NCBI GenBank assembly: GCA_902783165.1
Contig: CACZPU010000136.1
Location: 1-41,190, forward strand
DNA from: an uncultured Prevotellaceae bacterium
GTDB lineage: Bacteria; Bacteroidota; Bacteroidia; Bacteroidales; Bacteroidaceae
Length of the DNA stretch: 41,190 nt
Direction of reading: 5' to 3'
Of the stretch, positions 32,463 to 41,190 are shown one piece after another. How positions within the stretch are numbered: position 1 is the stretch's first letter; each line of letters starts with the position of its first letter. The notes under the pieces were generated by a model. It worked only from the letters and a program-made list of their open reading frames with translations, made no database searches and was not told the DNA's origin. A program made the translations under genes and the position numbers.

Positions 32463-35381
32463 CTAATACCACTGCACAGCATTGGCATAACCCGAACGTT
32501 TGTCATATTTCAACGCATCGGTCAATGTGGATGCGTTGCATCTAAATGAAAAATCGTAGGAAGTGTACGGCGCGAGCACTACCGAACACGACATGCTGAA
32601 ACAGTGCAAATCGCGCGATAGCGATGCCCTCGTCATGGACAGTTTTTTCATTTCAAAATCGTATCCACTTGAGAAATTGATATTCCAACCGTCGCTTAAC
32701 CTTATATTTCCACTAATATTGAGGTTCTGTGTGAATTTATAAGGATAGCGCATGCGTTTTTCATTAAATTTTCCAGCAGTATTTTCGCGCATGGAGATTC
32801 CGTACCCAAATGTTATCGACCATGGCATAGAAAATTTCATATATCCATCGGCATCTGTCTCGGCCTTACCAGCATTTTCCTTCCTTGCGCCATACTTTCC
32901 ACGCTCCATGTCATCATCGATATTGGGTTCCATATCCAACTCATCATCTTCATCGTCACGTGTTTTGCTCTTGTCTTTTTTCTTGTCTTCATCGTCACCT
33001 CCTCCAAACAATTTCTTCAATTTCTCGGGAGTCAGAGTGAAAGAGAAGTTCTGCGACATTCCTTGGAATCGGCCAAAGCGCCCATAACTATACTCGGTGC
33101 GATTACCAACATAGGGCTTGCCGTTCTCATCGAGTTCATATGCATAAGTAGAAAATTGCGCATTCATGTTGAACGTATAATTCTTCCACCACTTCAGTCG
33201 CAAACGCACACTAAGGTCACTCAGAGGCCTCTCCTTAGCCGCCATATTATACGACATTGCCGCTCCAAGTTCGTCAATAATACTGATTTTCTTATACCCA
33301 GTACTGTCGTCATCCGACTTTATCTTCATCTCGATATTGTTTCCCACGTCAAACGAAATACTTCCTGTTTTACCAGATTGTGGCGAACCGAAAATACCGT
33401 TCTCATATGCATTATACTGCACCAACGAAACATTTCCGTCAGCATCTGTACGCTGGTAGGTGTTGAAATACCCGTAACGCGAACTTCCGAAATCCGGAGC
33501 ATAGCTGAAACTAACCTGCGGGGTTAGGACATGGCGTATTACCTGTACCTTATCACCAAAAAGTTTACGCAGCGGCGTCCAGAATCCGTATAGTTTTGTA
33601 CTGAGCATCATGTTCATGTTCCAATTGTACACATTGTTGAAACCATAAATAGTATCGGTCACTTCACTTTGGGCTACATCGTCCCATGATTTCCTCAACT
33701 TGCTGCTATACATCCTGTCTGTGAAGTTGAACGAGGGAGTGACAGAAAGAAAATTAAACAATGTGAAACTACTGCTGATAGGAATTTGGTGCTGCATCCC
33801 GTTTCTCCAGTCTTTAACCAAATTAGAGTGCAACACTTTGCTTTCCTTTGCATTAATACTATTAGTAAACTGGCCCGTATATCTTACGGAGATTTTCTCA
33901 TACCAACGTTCGCTACCAACCATGTGCTTCCGTCTGAAAGGATAGAAAGGCGCTACCGTTATATTCAAATCAGGAAGTTTGAGATTAAGCATGGAATCAC
34001 GCATATTTTGGTCCACGTTTGCTGTTCCGCTCAACGTCATGCCAAGACTTGAGAAAGTTGTGCTCCAGCTGACCGACGATGTTCGCGTGCTTTGAGCCAT
34101 TAGCTGCGGATTGTAAAGACTTGTCAGGTTATTGCGTTCAAAACTGGTGGTGGCAAAGTTGACGCTTGCACTAAATGTGTTGTATGGATTTGCCTTCGCA
34201 TCCTGTCTATGGTTCCACAAAATTTTAAAACTCTCCGTCTCCACGAAATCGGGCATACCTTTGTCGCCTCTTTTTGTGTTTTGATAGTTCACATAGAAAC
34301 TACCGGAGTACTTGTATCGCTTATGATAGTTGGAAGCAGCACTCAAGCCCCAAGAGCCTTTGGTGAATATCTCGCCCAACAATTTCAAGTCCCACTTATC
34401 GTTCATGGCGAAATAATAGCCGCCATCACGGAGATAGAATCCGCGGGTACTCTCGTCGCCATAGGTTGGCATGATGAAACCACTCGAATAGCTCTTAGTA
34501 AATGGGAAAAAACCATAGGGTATGGCCAGTGGCAGTGGAACGTCGCACACCACTAGGTATGCAGGACCGAAAACCACGTCCTTGCCAGGCCGCACCTTGG
34601 CACGTGATAGCGATATATAGAAATCAGGGTGCTCTGCATCGCACGTAGTATAGGTTCCTTTTGCCAAATACATGGCACCAGTACTGTCGCGCTTTGAAAT
34701 CTTGCTGAACAGATAGCCGTCTTCTTGCTCGGTATAGACGTTTCTGATGAGTCCTTTCTTCGACTTAAAATTGAATGAGATTGTGTCGTTCTCATACTTG
34801 TCCTGGCCCATGGTAAACACAGGCTTGCCTTTCAGCACAGTATTTGTCGAGTCGGCGTAAGACGGTACAGCATGCACCACATTACTGTCCAAGTTCATTC
34901 TAATCTTGTCGCTCTGTAGCTGCATAATCTGATAGTCAACCTTGCTGCTGCCATAGAGATACACGGTTTTGTTAGTGGCGTCATATACCAGAGAATCTTC
35001 AGCCGAGTATTTGACAGGGGAATCAATGCCATTCTTTTTCTTCTTGTTGATACTATCCAGACGTATGGAGTCATCTATGGCCTTGTTGTGCCGATAGATG
35101 GCAAGCTCTAGCGAGTCCATTTGGGTAGTGTCGGGCTCGGCGTTGGCAAGGCTATCACTGTTCTCTGTCAAGCCTTTAGCTAACATCTTGGCATCGTCTT
35201 TGTCGCGCGACTTTTTCTTTCTGTTTTTTTCCTTGCCGCGCAAATCGCTGCTATCCTGCACGCTGTCACTTTGGCTCACGCCATTACCACTCTCCCGCCC
35301 TGAAAAAAGAGCAAGAGGAGCGTCTGCCATCATGAAAACGAAGGCAAATAACAACAGGAATATCAACGAGTGTTTTCTCAT
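32463..35381 (-). CDS. lptD: LptD-like outer-membrane LPS-assembly protein, 972 aa
   Basis: This is the outer-membrane translocon that inserts LPS into the outer leaflet. A signal peptide (HSLIFLLLFAFVFMMADAPLA) is followed by a charged low-complexity linker rich in K, D and S to about 100. An OstA/LptA-like jellyroll comes next (about 120-250: YGSSKVDYQIMQLQSDKIRMNL, KGKPVFTMGQDKYENDTISF). A long C-terminal beta-barrel then ends with strand-like sequence. An acidic insertion (GGGDDEDKKKDKSKTRDDEDDELDM, shortened here) lies around 800-830. Homology to enterobacterial LptD is remote; the assignment rests on architecture. It converges on the ABC gene with a 21-base gap and no clear terminator. 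I use ATG 35379-35381, with a promoter 20 bases upstream. Confidence 0.87.
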   Translation of the reverse strand: MRKHSLIFLLLFAFVFMMADAPLALFSGRESGNGVSQSDSVQDSSDLRGKEKNRKKKSRDKDDAKMLAKGLTENSDSLANAEPDTTQMDSLELAIYRHNKAIDDSIRLDSINKKKKNGIDSPVKYSAEDSLVYDATNKTVYLYGSSKVDYQIMQLQSDKIRMNLDSNVVHAVPSYADSTNTVLKGKPVFTMGQDKYENDTISFNFKSKKGLIRNVYTEQEDGYLFSKISKRDSTGAMYLAKGTYTTCDAEHPDFYISLSRAKVRPGKDVVFGPAYLVVCDVPLPLAIPYGFFPFTKSYSSGFIMPTYGDESTRGFYLRDGGYYFAMNDKWDLKLLGEIFTKGSWGLSAASNYHKRYKYSGSFYVNYQNTKRGDKGMPDFVETESFKILWNHRQDAKANPYNTFSASVNFATTSFERNNLTSLYNPQLMAQSTRTSSVSWSTTFSSLGMTLSGTANVDQNMRDSMLNLKLPDLNITVAPFYPFRRKHMVGSERWYEKISVRYTGQFTNSINAKESKVLHSNLVKDWRNGMQHQIPISSSFTLFNFLSVTPSFNFTDRMYSSKLRKSWDDVAQSEVTDTIYGFNNVYNWNMNMMLSTKLYGFWTPLRKLFGDKVQVIRHVLTPQVSFSYAPDFGSSRYGYFNTYQRTDADGNVSLVQYNAYENGIFGSPQSGKTGSISFDVGNNIEMKIKSDDDSTGYKKISIIDELGAAMSYNMAAKERPLSDLSVRLRLKWWKNYTFNMNAQFSTYAYELDENGKPYVGNRTEYSYGRFGRFQGMSQNFSFTLTPEKLKKLFGGGDDEDKKKDKSKTRDDEDDELDMEPNIDDDMERGKYGARKENAGKAETDADGYMKFSMPWSITFGYGISMRENTAGKFNEKRMRYPYKFTQNLNISGNIRLSDGWNINFSSGYDFEMKKLSMTRASLSRDLHCFSMSCSVVLAPYTSYDFSFRCNASTLTDALKYDKRSGYANAVQWY

Positions 35382-35400
35382 TCTTTTTATATTCAAAGTG

Positions 35401-35408
35401 CAAAATTA
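35401..35408 (-). promoter_or_regulatory. -7 element of lptD
   Basis: TAATTTTG on the minus strand matches the -7 consensus. The predicted start near 35394 leaves a leader of about 13 bases. It excludes a TTG start at 35394-35396. Confidence 0.5.
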
Positions 35409-35689
35409 CGAAAAAGAAGCGAGAAACCATATCAGTTAACCTATAATTAACTTATTTAACTGATAATTATCAATCATTTCGGGGGTGAGAAATTATTTCA
35501 AGCGCAATAAACGACAATATTAGACCTGTTTCTACGCCAAGTTTCCGCACATCATAGTTGCCCCTTCTGTCTCAACATTGCAGAGAAACAAAGAAAAAAC
35601 GACATCATTAAACTCTTGTTTCAAATGTTCCACGTCGTGCAGGCGAAATCTACACAACGTAGAGCAAATTGTAGCATCCTCAGAACAAC
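35409..35689. other. Intergenic region between lptD and tmRNA
   Basis: No credible gene is seen; the short open frames have no protein-like features. It contains a small hairpin TCTAC-acaac-GTAGA near 35649-35663, similar to a sequence in the pepO terminator. Confidence 0.5.
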
Positions 35690-35713
35690 AAAAGCCGGTA
35701 TCAAAAGATACCG
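35690..35713 (-). terminator. tmRNA terminator
   Basis: CGGTATC (35696-35702) and GATACCG (35707-35713) form a perfect 7-bp stem with a 4-base loop. On the minus strand it is followed by GCTTTTGTTG. It lies 17 bases beyond the mature 3' end of tmRNA. Confidence 0.75.
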
Positions 35714-35729
35714 TCAACATTGGTAAAAG

Positions 35730-36124
35730 TGGAAGTGGAGGGAGTCGAACCCTCGTCCGAACAAGGAAACCATGCGCTTTCTACATGCTTATTCCAGACT
35801 TTATTTTCGTGATGCAGCAAGACCTGGACCACCAACTACATCCTTATCCTCAAAATTTCATCCTGCCACCGAGGCCTAGCAAGACTATTTCCGATTTTAC
35901 TGCACCGCTTGATCCTCAGATTCGGAACCACACCCTCGGAGCGATGTCTCGTTCTCCTACCTAGTAAGAGAATTAAGCCGTTAATCTACTATACTTCGAT
36001 TAGGCAGCGAGAGCATACTCATTGTTGCCAATTAATTTTTTGACCGACTTGATTAAAGAGAACACAGTCTTCACTCCACATGCTTACGCACCATCTCAGC
36101 TTGCCGTCAAATCCGGTCACCCCC
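35730..36124 (-). ncRNA. ssrA: Transfer-messenger RNA (tmRNA)
   Basis: tmRNA rescues stalled ribosomes and tags the nascent protein for degradation. The 5' end GGGGGUGACCGG and the 3' end form the tRNA-like acceptor stem: GGGGGUG (36124-36118) pairs with CACUUCC (35737-35731). The T-arm is GAGGG-TTCGACT-CCCTC. The tag frame reads GNNEYALAA then stop (36000-36029 on the minus strand), the ending expected for Bacteroidales tags. The 3' CCA is not encoded (ACU follows the stem), so it must be added enzymatically. One-piece tmRNA of about 395 bases is normal. The promoter -7 element lies 24 bases upstream at 36148-36155. Confidence 0.96.
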
Positions 36125-36147
36125 GAGCATCATGCCTTTTTCAGCTG

Positions 36148-36207
36148 CAAAGATACGAATTTTCCAACAAAACTACATGTTTTTTGAAAAAAAAATACTT
36201 ATCTTTG
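36148..36207. promoter_or_regulatory. Divergent promoters of ssrA and the polysaccharide operon
   Basis: TATCTTTG on the minus strand (36148-36155) serves tmRNA, and TATCTTTG on the plus strand (36200-36207) serves the wza-like gene. The 44 bases between them contain CAAA (36168-36171) and TTTG (36183-36186), symmetric candidate -33 elements at short spacing (12 and 13 bases). The wza transcript would have a leader of about 94 bases. Confidence 0.55.
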
Positions 36208-36307
36208 CAACAAATTCACGAAAAACGTGTTTATACATATATATAATAAATTATTTCGACTTCCCTGTTTTCATGAACTAGGGGTGGTTTGTCATGAATT
36301 CACAACT

Positions 36308-38821
36308 ATGAATATGAAAAAAGCATTTGTACTTTCGCTGGCCTTGATGATAGGATGTCTCACGGGATTTGCACAGTCGTCAATGACCGATGAGCAAGTC
36401 ATGCAGTTCGTTTTGAAAGAAAAAGAAAAAGGTACTTCAAACGAACAGATTGTCATCAAACTGACACAGAACAATGTTGACATACAACAAATCAGGAGAG
36501 TGAAGCAAAAGGCAGAACGCCTACAGAAAGAGCAGGGACTCGGAACCATATCGTCAGTAAAAAATGCGAACGACCGCACACGCAAGAATAATGCGAAGGA
36601 CGTAAACGACGCCGAAACATCCACGAAGAAATTAGCTGATACCGATTTCATCCAAGGAGCTGCCACAGATAAAGAGTCCATTGAAAAATCGAGACTCATA
36701 CAAAGAGAAATAGACGATATTATCCCGGATTCCACGACTTTGCTCAAACAACTTTTGGCAGAGAAGAGGCAATCCAAGCGAAAAGTATTCGGCCGCGACA
36801 TTTTCAACAACAAAGATCTCACATTCGAACCTCCGATGAACATCGCTACTCCCAAGAACTACAGGCTGGGACCAGGCGATGCAGTATTCATAGAAATCTA
36901 CGGGGCATCACAAAAAACCATTGAGGGAACCATTTCGCCAGACGGTACTGTAACTGTCGAAGACTATGGTCCTGTGCAATTGGCAGGAATGACCGTCGCC
37001 CAAGCAAATTCTCATCTGCGCTCTACGCTCGGCACAAGATACAGCAGTAGCAAGATTACGCTTACAGTGGGACAAACACGCACAATCATGGTTAACGTCA
37101 TGGGCGAGGTGAAAACTCCTGGAACCTACACGCTCTCTGCCTTCTCCACAGTCTTCAATGCACTCTATATGGCAGGCGGTATCAGCGACATAGGAACCTT
37201 GCGAAACATTAAAGTATATCGAAACAACAAATTGATATCTACCGTTGATGTCTATGACTACATCCTTAACGGTGTGCAGACAGGAAACGTCCGGCTGGCA
37301 GATAACGATATGATTGTCGTAGGGGCCTACGACTGTCTGGTAAATATTTCGGGTAAGATAAAGCGCCCCATGTTCTATGAAATGAAGAAAAACGAGAGCA
37401 TTGGCACTTTGCTTAAATACGCAGGTGGTTTCACTGGCGACGCTTACACAAAATCGGTTCGCGTGGTAAGAAAAACAGGACGAGAGTATTCTGTGTTCAA
37501 TGTAGAGGAATTCGACATGGCATCGTTCCATGTGTATGATGAAGACTCCGTAAGCGTTGATTCTGTCATACCCCGCTTCTCCAACATGGCAAAAATCAAA
37601 GGCGCCGTGTTCCGTCCTGGCATGTATCAGGTAGGAGGAGACATCAACAGCGTGAGAACATTGATCGAACATGCAGAGGGATTGCGCGAAGAGGCTTTCA
37701 CTGCACATGCCGTGATGCACCGCATGAAACCCGACCGCACTCTGGAAGTGGTTCCTGTCGATGTGGAAGGAATCCTCAACGGCTCGGTGGCAGATATCCC
37801 ACTGAAACCCAACGATGAACTCTTTATTCCCACTAAGCAGGAAATGATGCAAGAGCGGACAATCACCATTCATGGTGAAGTGAACTATCCAGGCATTTAC
37901 AAATACGCTGACAACGAAACGCTTGAGGACTTTGTGCTTCAAGCTGGCGGACTGAAAGAAACAGCATCGACAGTAAAGGTGGACGTCGCTCGCAGAATGA
38001 AGGATGCCAAAGCACTTACAACCGACACCATCATTGCCCAAACATTCTCCTTTGCTTTGAAAGACGGATTCGTCATTGATGGAGAACAAGGTTTCAAACT
38101 GATGCCATTCGATGAAGTTTATGTGCGCAAAAGCCCTGGATATTATAAGCAGCAGAATGTAAACGTACAAGGTGAAGTGATGTTTGCCGGAACTTATACG
38201 CTGTCCAAGAAAAACCAGCGACTGAGCGATATCATCAGGGCGGCAGGCGGAGTGAACGATCGTGCCTATGTAAAAGGAGCCCGACTGGAACGTCTACGCA
38301 CAAACGAAGAACGCATGAGGGCAGAATCGCTTCTTAAACTTCTCAACAGCCAGAGCGGCGGAAAGGACACCCTAGACTTGAAGAAACTCGACATCGGCGA
38401 CACCTATAGTGTCGGCATAGAACTTGACAAGGCATTGGCTCACCCTGGAAGCGATGAGGATGTTGTGCTCCGTGAAGGCGACCGAATCATTGTTCCCCAG
38501 TTCACAAACACAGTGAAGATTTCTGGCGACGTGATGTATCCCAACACCGTAGGATTTGAAAACGGAAAGAGCGTCAAGTACTATATCAACCAAGCTGGAG
38601 GATTCGGCAATCGCGCCAAGAAATCACACACCATCATTATCTATATGAATGGAAAGGTGGCAAAGGTAGGAAACGGAGTGAAGCCTCAACCAGGATGCGA
38701 AATAGTTGTACCAAGCAAGCCTATACGAGATGGAAAGACACTTGCAGAGATTTTAACCATCGGTACGAGCATCGCCAGCATTGCTGCCATGATTGCCACC
38801 ATTGCCAACGTGCTTAAATAA
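36308..38821 (+). CDS. Wza-type polysaccharide export protein with six SLBB repeats, 837 aa
   Basis: This is the outer-membrane or periplasmic export channel for a surface polysaccharide. A signal peptide (KKAFVLSLALMIGCLTGFA before Q) is followed by a helical, charged region to about 190. Next comes the Poly_export domain (YRLGPGDAVFIEIYG, ISPDGTVTVEDYGPVQLAGMT) and then six SLBB domains. These are marked by G-x-V/I-x-x-P-G-x-Y patterns (GEVKTPGTY, GKIKRPMFY, GAVFRPGMY, GEVNYPGIY, GEVMFAGTY, GDVMYPNTV). The C-terminus is a hydrophobic helix (IGTSIASIAAMIATIANVL). E. coli Wza has fewer SLBB domains, but long forms are usual in Bacteroidetes. ATG 36308 precedes a second ATG at 36314. It is the first gene of the operon. 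Confidence 0.93.
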   Translation: MNMKKAFVLSLALMIGCLTGFAQSSMTDEQVMQFVLKEKEKGTSNEQIVIKLTQNNVDIQQIRRVKQKAERLQKEQGLGTISSVKNANDRTRKNNAKDVNDAETSTKKLADTDFIQGAATDKESIEKSRLIQREIDDIIPDSTTLLKQLLAEKRQSKRKVFGRDIFNNKDLTFEPPMNIATPKNYRLGPGDAVFIEIYGASQKTIEGTISPDGTVTVEDYGPVQLAGMTVAQANSHLRSTLGTRYSSSKITLTVGQTRTIMVNVMGEVKTPGTYTLSAFSTVFNALYMAGGISDIGTLRNIKVYRNNKLISTVDVYDYILNGVQTGNVRLADNDMIVVGAYDCLVNISGKIKRPMFYEMKKNESIGTLLKYAGGFTGDAYTKSVRVVRKTGREYSVFNVEEFDMASFHVYDEDSVSVDSVIPRFSNMAKIKGAVFRPGMYQVGGDINSVRTLIEHAEGLREEAFTAHAVMHRMKPDRTLEVVPVDVEGILNGSVADIPLKPNDELFIPTKQEMMQERTITIHGEVNYPGIYKYADNETLEDFVLQAGGLKETASTVKVDVARRMKDAKALTTDTIIAQTFSFALKDGFVIDGEQGFKLMPFDEVYVRKSPGYYKQQNVNVQGEVMFAGTYTLSKKNQRLSDIIRAAGGVNDRAYVKGARLERLRTNEERMRAESLLKLLNSQSGGKDTLDLKKLDIGDTYSVGIELDKALAHPGSDEDVVLREGDRIIVPQFTNTVKISGDVMYPNTVGFENGKSVKYYINQAGGFGNRAKKSHTIIIYMNGKVAKVGNGVKPQPGCEIVVPSKPIRDGKTLAEILTIGTSIASIAAMIATIANVLK

Positions 38822-38871
38822 TCAAGACAACCATTAATCGGCTTAACCACCATAGTATAAAGAACGGAAAT

Positions 38872-39909
38872 ATGGATATGACCGAGAACAAAGATATAGA
38901 AGTTATCGACCTCCGTATTATATTTAAACGGTTGTGGGATAAAAGGAAACTTTTCTATATTGTATTGCCTACAGTGTTCATATTGTCGTGTTTGTATATT
39001 ATCTGCATACCACGTTCGTATACCACTACCACCAAGATGGCACCAGAAGTGGAGAATGTACTTGGAAATGGTACCTTGGGGGATATCGCATCCACATTCG
39101 GGCTGAACCTCAACGACATGCAGACATCCGATGCCATTACGCCCCTACTCTATCCCGATTTGATGGAAGACAACGGATTTGTGGCAGAATTGTTCAATAT
39201 CCCCGTGAAAAGCATTGATGGCGATATTGACACCACCTACTACCAATATCTGAAGAAACACCAGAAACATGCTTGGTGGAAATATCCAATAGCAGCTATC
39301 AAAAATCTTTTCAAGAAAGAAGATAAAGGCCATAGCTTACAATTCAATCCTTACAATCTATCTAAGGAGCAGGACAAACTGGCCAACCTTATACGCTCAA
39401 AAATAACACTAAGCGTAGACAAAAAAGACGGAGTTATCACCATTGCCACAGAGGCACAGGACCCTTTCATTTGTAAAACGCTGGCTGACTCAGTGAGGCA
39501 GAAACTACAACAATTCATTACATCCTACCGCACCAACAAGGCACGCACAGACCTAGAATACTATAAGAAACTGACTGCAGAGGCCAAGCACATTTATGAA
39601 CGAGCACGTCAAGTCTATGGTTCCTATTCTGATGCCAATGCTGGAGTGATATTGGAAAGTTACCGCGCGAAGCGGAATGACTTAGAAAACGACATGCAGC
39701 TAAAATACAATACTTACACCGCACTAAACAACCAACTGCAAGCAGCCAAAGCAAAAGTCCAAGAACGTACGCCCGCTTTCACAGTTATCAAAGGAGCCGA
39801 TGTTCCCGTCAAGCCATCAAAGCCCAAACGAGTAATTTTTGTTCTTGCAATGACGTTCCTTGCATTCATCGGAACAGGGTTATACATCTATTTCCTCCAT
39901 GAAAAATAA
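38872..39909 (+). CDS. Wzz-family polysaccharide chain-length regulator, 345 aa
   Basis: This inner-membrane co-polymerase sets polysaccharide chain length and links polymerase to exporter. The first membrane segment is LFYIVLPTVFILSCLYIICI (about 24-43). A periplasmic domain with long coiled-coil stretches (RTDLEYYKKLTAEAKHIYERA, NDLENDMQLKYNTYTALNNQ) follows. The proline-rich motif ADVPVKPSKPKR lies just before the second membrane segment (VIFVLAMTFLAFIGTGLYIYF). This two-helix plan and the proline motif define the family. No cytoplasmic kinase domain is attached, so it is the non-kinase type. It follows the wza-like gene by 50 bases and precedes the polymerase by 3. Confidence 0.93.
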   Translation: MDMTENKDIEVIDLRIIFKRLWDKRKLFYIVLPTVFILSCLYIICIPRSYTTTTKMAPEVENVLGNGTLGDIASTFGLNLNDMQTSDAITPLLYPDLMEDNGFVAELFNIPVKSIDGDIDTTYYQYLKKHQKHAWWKYPIAAIKNLFKKEDKGHSLQFNPYNLSKEQDKLANLIRSKITLSVDKKDGVITIATEAQDPFICKTLADSVRQKLQQFITSYRTNKARTDLEYYKKLTAEAKHIYERARQVYGSYSDANAGVILESYRAKRNDLENDMQLKYNTYTALNNQLQAAKAKVQERTPAFTVIKGADVPVKPSKPKRVIFVLAMTFLAFIGTGLYIYFLHEK

Positions 39910-39912
39910 GGC

Positions 39913-40959
39913 ATGCTCATCCTTCTGCTGCTCATCATATTCGCTGTTCTGTTTCTAGTATTCGTTGAAGAATATCTCGGAAAATACAAGTGGTTCGCAT
40001 ACATTCTTATTGGAATTTTTCTGATTTTGTATGCGGGATTACGTCCTGTGGGATTCGACCGCGACTCAGAGAATTATGAAAATTATTTCATGCACCCTGA
40101 TTCAAGAATTAACGAAATTTCTGTTGAACCTTCGTTTCTGATACTGAGCCGATTATTATATCCCTTTTTCCCCGATGTACACATACTATTCTTCCTTTAT
40201 GCCCTTTTAGGAGTTGGTCTGAAATTCTTCGCCATCAAACGAATAACAAATCTGCTCTTTTTGCCAATACTCATTTACGTTTGCAATTTCTTCCTTCTCC
40301 ATGATGTTACCCAAATCAGGGCTGGTGTCATCTCTGGATTATTTCTCCTCTCCATAAAACCACTTTCTGAAGGCAAAAGGCTTCATGCCCTCTGCTATAT
40401 TATGATAGGAGCTATCTTCCATTTTTCCGCCCTTGCCTTGCTGCCCTTGCTGTTTCTCAGCAATACCCCTATAAGCAGAAAATGGAAAATTGCGTGGGCA
40501 ATGGTGGTTCCTGTGTGTTTTTTGCTTTATTTTTCAGGATTTGATTTGCTAACAACCTTTCATATTCCATATATATCAGACAAGATAGATATTTATCAAC
40601 GACTGAGCGAGACTAAGCTTGAAAAGGAATCTATTCTGAATCCTTTCCCACTCATCAAAATGGCCGTGTTCCTCTATCTTCTCTATTTTTCTGAAACCAT
40701 CAAGCCTTATGTGCCCTCCATTTATCTTCTCATCAAAATACTGGCATGCTCCGTTCTATTCTATTTCGCATTCACTTCAATCAAGATTGTGAGCATGCGC
40801 ATATCCGAACTATATGGCATCATTGAGATTGTGCTCTATCCATGTATCATATATACCATCCGGCCCATTAACTTTGGAAAACTAGCAGTGTGCATCATCG
40901 CATTCATTGAGATCTATTTCCAGTTGATACAATGGGAAATATTGAATTTCAGCATATGA
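39913..40959 (+). CDS. EpsG/Wzy-like polysaccharide polymerase, 348 aa
   Basis: This polytopic inner-membrane protein has about ten hydrophobic segments, and the RPVGFDRDSENYENYF motif after the second fits EpsG-family proteins (YAGLR...D..NY). Polymerases of this class join lipid-linked repeat units on the periplasmic side. Sequence conservation is always low in Wzy proteins, so the call rests on topology, this motif and gene order: chain-length regulator before it, flippase after it. It starts 3 bases after the wzz-like gene. Its stop overlaps the next ATG in ATGA, so translation is coupled. Confidence 0.85.
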   Translation: MLILLLLIIFAVLFLVFVEEYLGKYKWFAYILIGIFLILYAGLRPVGFDRDSENYENYFMHPDSRINEISVEPSFLILSRLLYPFFPDVHILFFLYALLGVGLKFFAIKRITNLLFLPILIYVCNFFLLHDVTQIRAGVISGLFLLSIKPLSEGKRLHALCYIMIGAIFHFSALALLPLLFLSNTPISRKWKIAWAMVVPVCFLLYFSGFDLLTTFHIPYISDKIDIYQRLSETKLEKESILNPFPLIKMAVFLYLLYFSETIKPYVPSIYLLIKILACSVLFYFAFTSIKIVSMRISELYGIIEIVLYPCIIYTIRPINFGKLAVCIIAFIEIYFQLIQWEILNFSI

Positions 40960-41190
40960 ATATACTCCAAAGCATAAAATCAATCATAACAAAAGGCAAC
41001 GGGAGAACTGCGCTTATCAAGAAAAACATTCTTGCATCGTTCTTCATCAAAGGTATATCGGCTTTGGTGCAGTTCTTGCTTGTCCCCCTCACGCTAAGTT
41101 GCCTGGGCGTTTATGAAAATGGAGTTTGGCTCACTATCAGTTCCGTACTGCTTTGGATAGACAATCTTGACATCGGGTTGGGCAACGGAC
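40956..41190 (+). CDS. Wzx-like oligosaccharide flippase, N-terminal part (partial)
   Basis: The start ATG overlaps the polymerase stop codon by 4 bases (ATGA). The 78 residues available read as an MVF/Wzx flippase: a basic N-terminus (KKNILASFFIKGISALVQF), the first membrane helix with PLTLSCLG, then YENGVWLTISSVLLWIDNLDIGLGNG, a pattern typical of Bacteroidetes polysaccharide flippases. Such proteins move the lipid-linked repeat unit across the inner membrane. The gene runs past the right edge. Confidence 0.85.
   Translation, partial: MNILQSIKSIITKGNGRTALIKKNILASFFIKGISALVQFLLVPLTLSCLGVYENGVWLTISSVLLWIDNLDIGLGNG

Noticed and set aside
36908-38170. 420-codon open frame antisense to the wza-like gene
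   Set aside because: It is the complement of a strongly coding gene with six recognisable SLBB repeats; its own translation is rich in C, H and F with no domain.
1-41190. CRISPR arrays, insertion sequences, phage or toxin-antitoxin modules
   Set aside because: I saw no regularly spaced repeats, transposase or integrase motifs, terminal inverted repeats or paired small toxin/antitoxin genes on reading both strands.

Overview
The window reads as chromosome of a Bacteroidetes bacterium, most likely Prevotella/Segatella or a close relative. Promoters fit the TTTG...TAnnTTTG pattern of this phylum. Several exported proteins have signal peptides that appear to be cut just before a glutamine. SprA (type IX secretion), a PafA-type phosphatase, a short diaminopimelate dehydrogenase and a Bacteroidales-type tmRNA tag all agree with this. 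Genus-level placement is inference; no 16S rRNA gene or other decisive marker lies here.

Layout. Positions 1-900 hold the tail of an upstream membrane-protein gene, an orphan hypothetical gene and AT-rich spacer. Positions 900-3400 carry a DUF308 membrane protein, convergent with a two-gene lipid/glycan operon (DPM1-like glycosyltransferase, then PlsC). Next come mfd (3396-6905), an exported bleomycin-hydrolase-type cysteine peptidase, and a small DUF4332 helix-hairpin-helix protein behind a striking inverted repeat. The minus strand from 9300 to 20172 carries ddh, a PafA-like phosphatase, the very large sprA and ruvA; the last three probably form the unit ruvA-sprA-pafA. Then come a PepO-type M13 metallopeptidase with a MATE exporter upstream, a 635-base AT-rich gap, and an FKBP lipoprotein downstream of glyS.

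At 26.9 kb glyS and a topoisomerase IV/gyrase A-type gene (parC) diverge from interpenetrating promoters. parC is followed by overlapping or closely packed genes for a DUF3316 protein, an S41 lipoprotein peptidase and an orphan FecE-like ABC ATPase. LptD converges on that group. tmRNA (ssrA) lies on the minus strand at 35730-36124 and diverges from a surface-polysaccharide operon (Wza-like, Wzz-like, EpsG/Wzy-like, Wzx-like) that runs off the right edge.

Most of the window is housekeeping DNA plus envelope biogenesis: LPS assembly, type IX translocon, capsule or O-antigen export, lipoproteins and peptidoglycan precursor supply. I found no CRISPR array, transposase, integrase, phage gene, rRNA or ordinary tRNA. 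No clearly new multi-gene system is evident. The observations I rate highest are a perfect clamp-binding pentapeptide at the ParC C-terminus, the 16-bp inverted repeat over the DUF4332 promoter, the interlocked divergent promoters, and the DUF3316/S41/ABC gene group behind parC.
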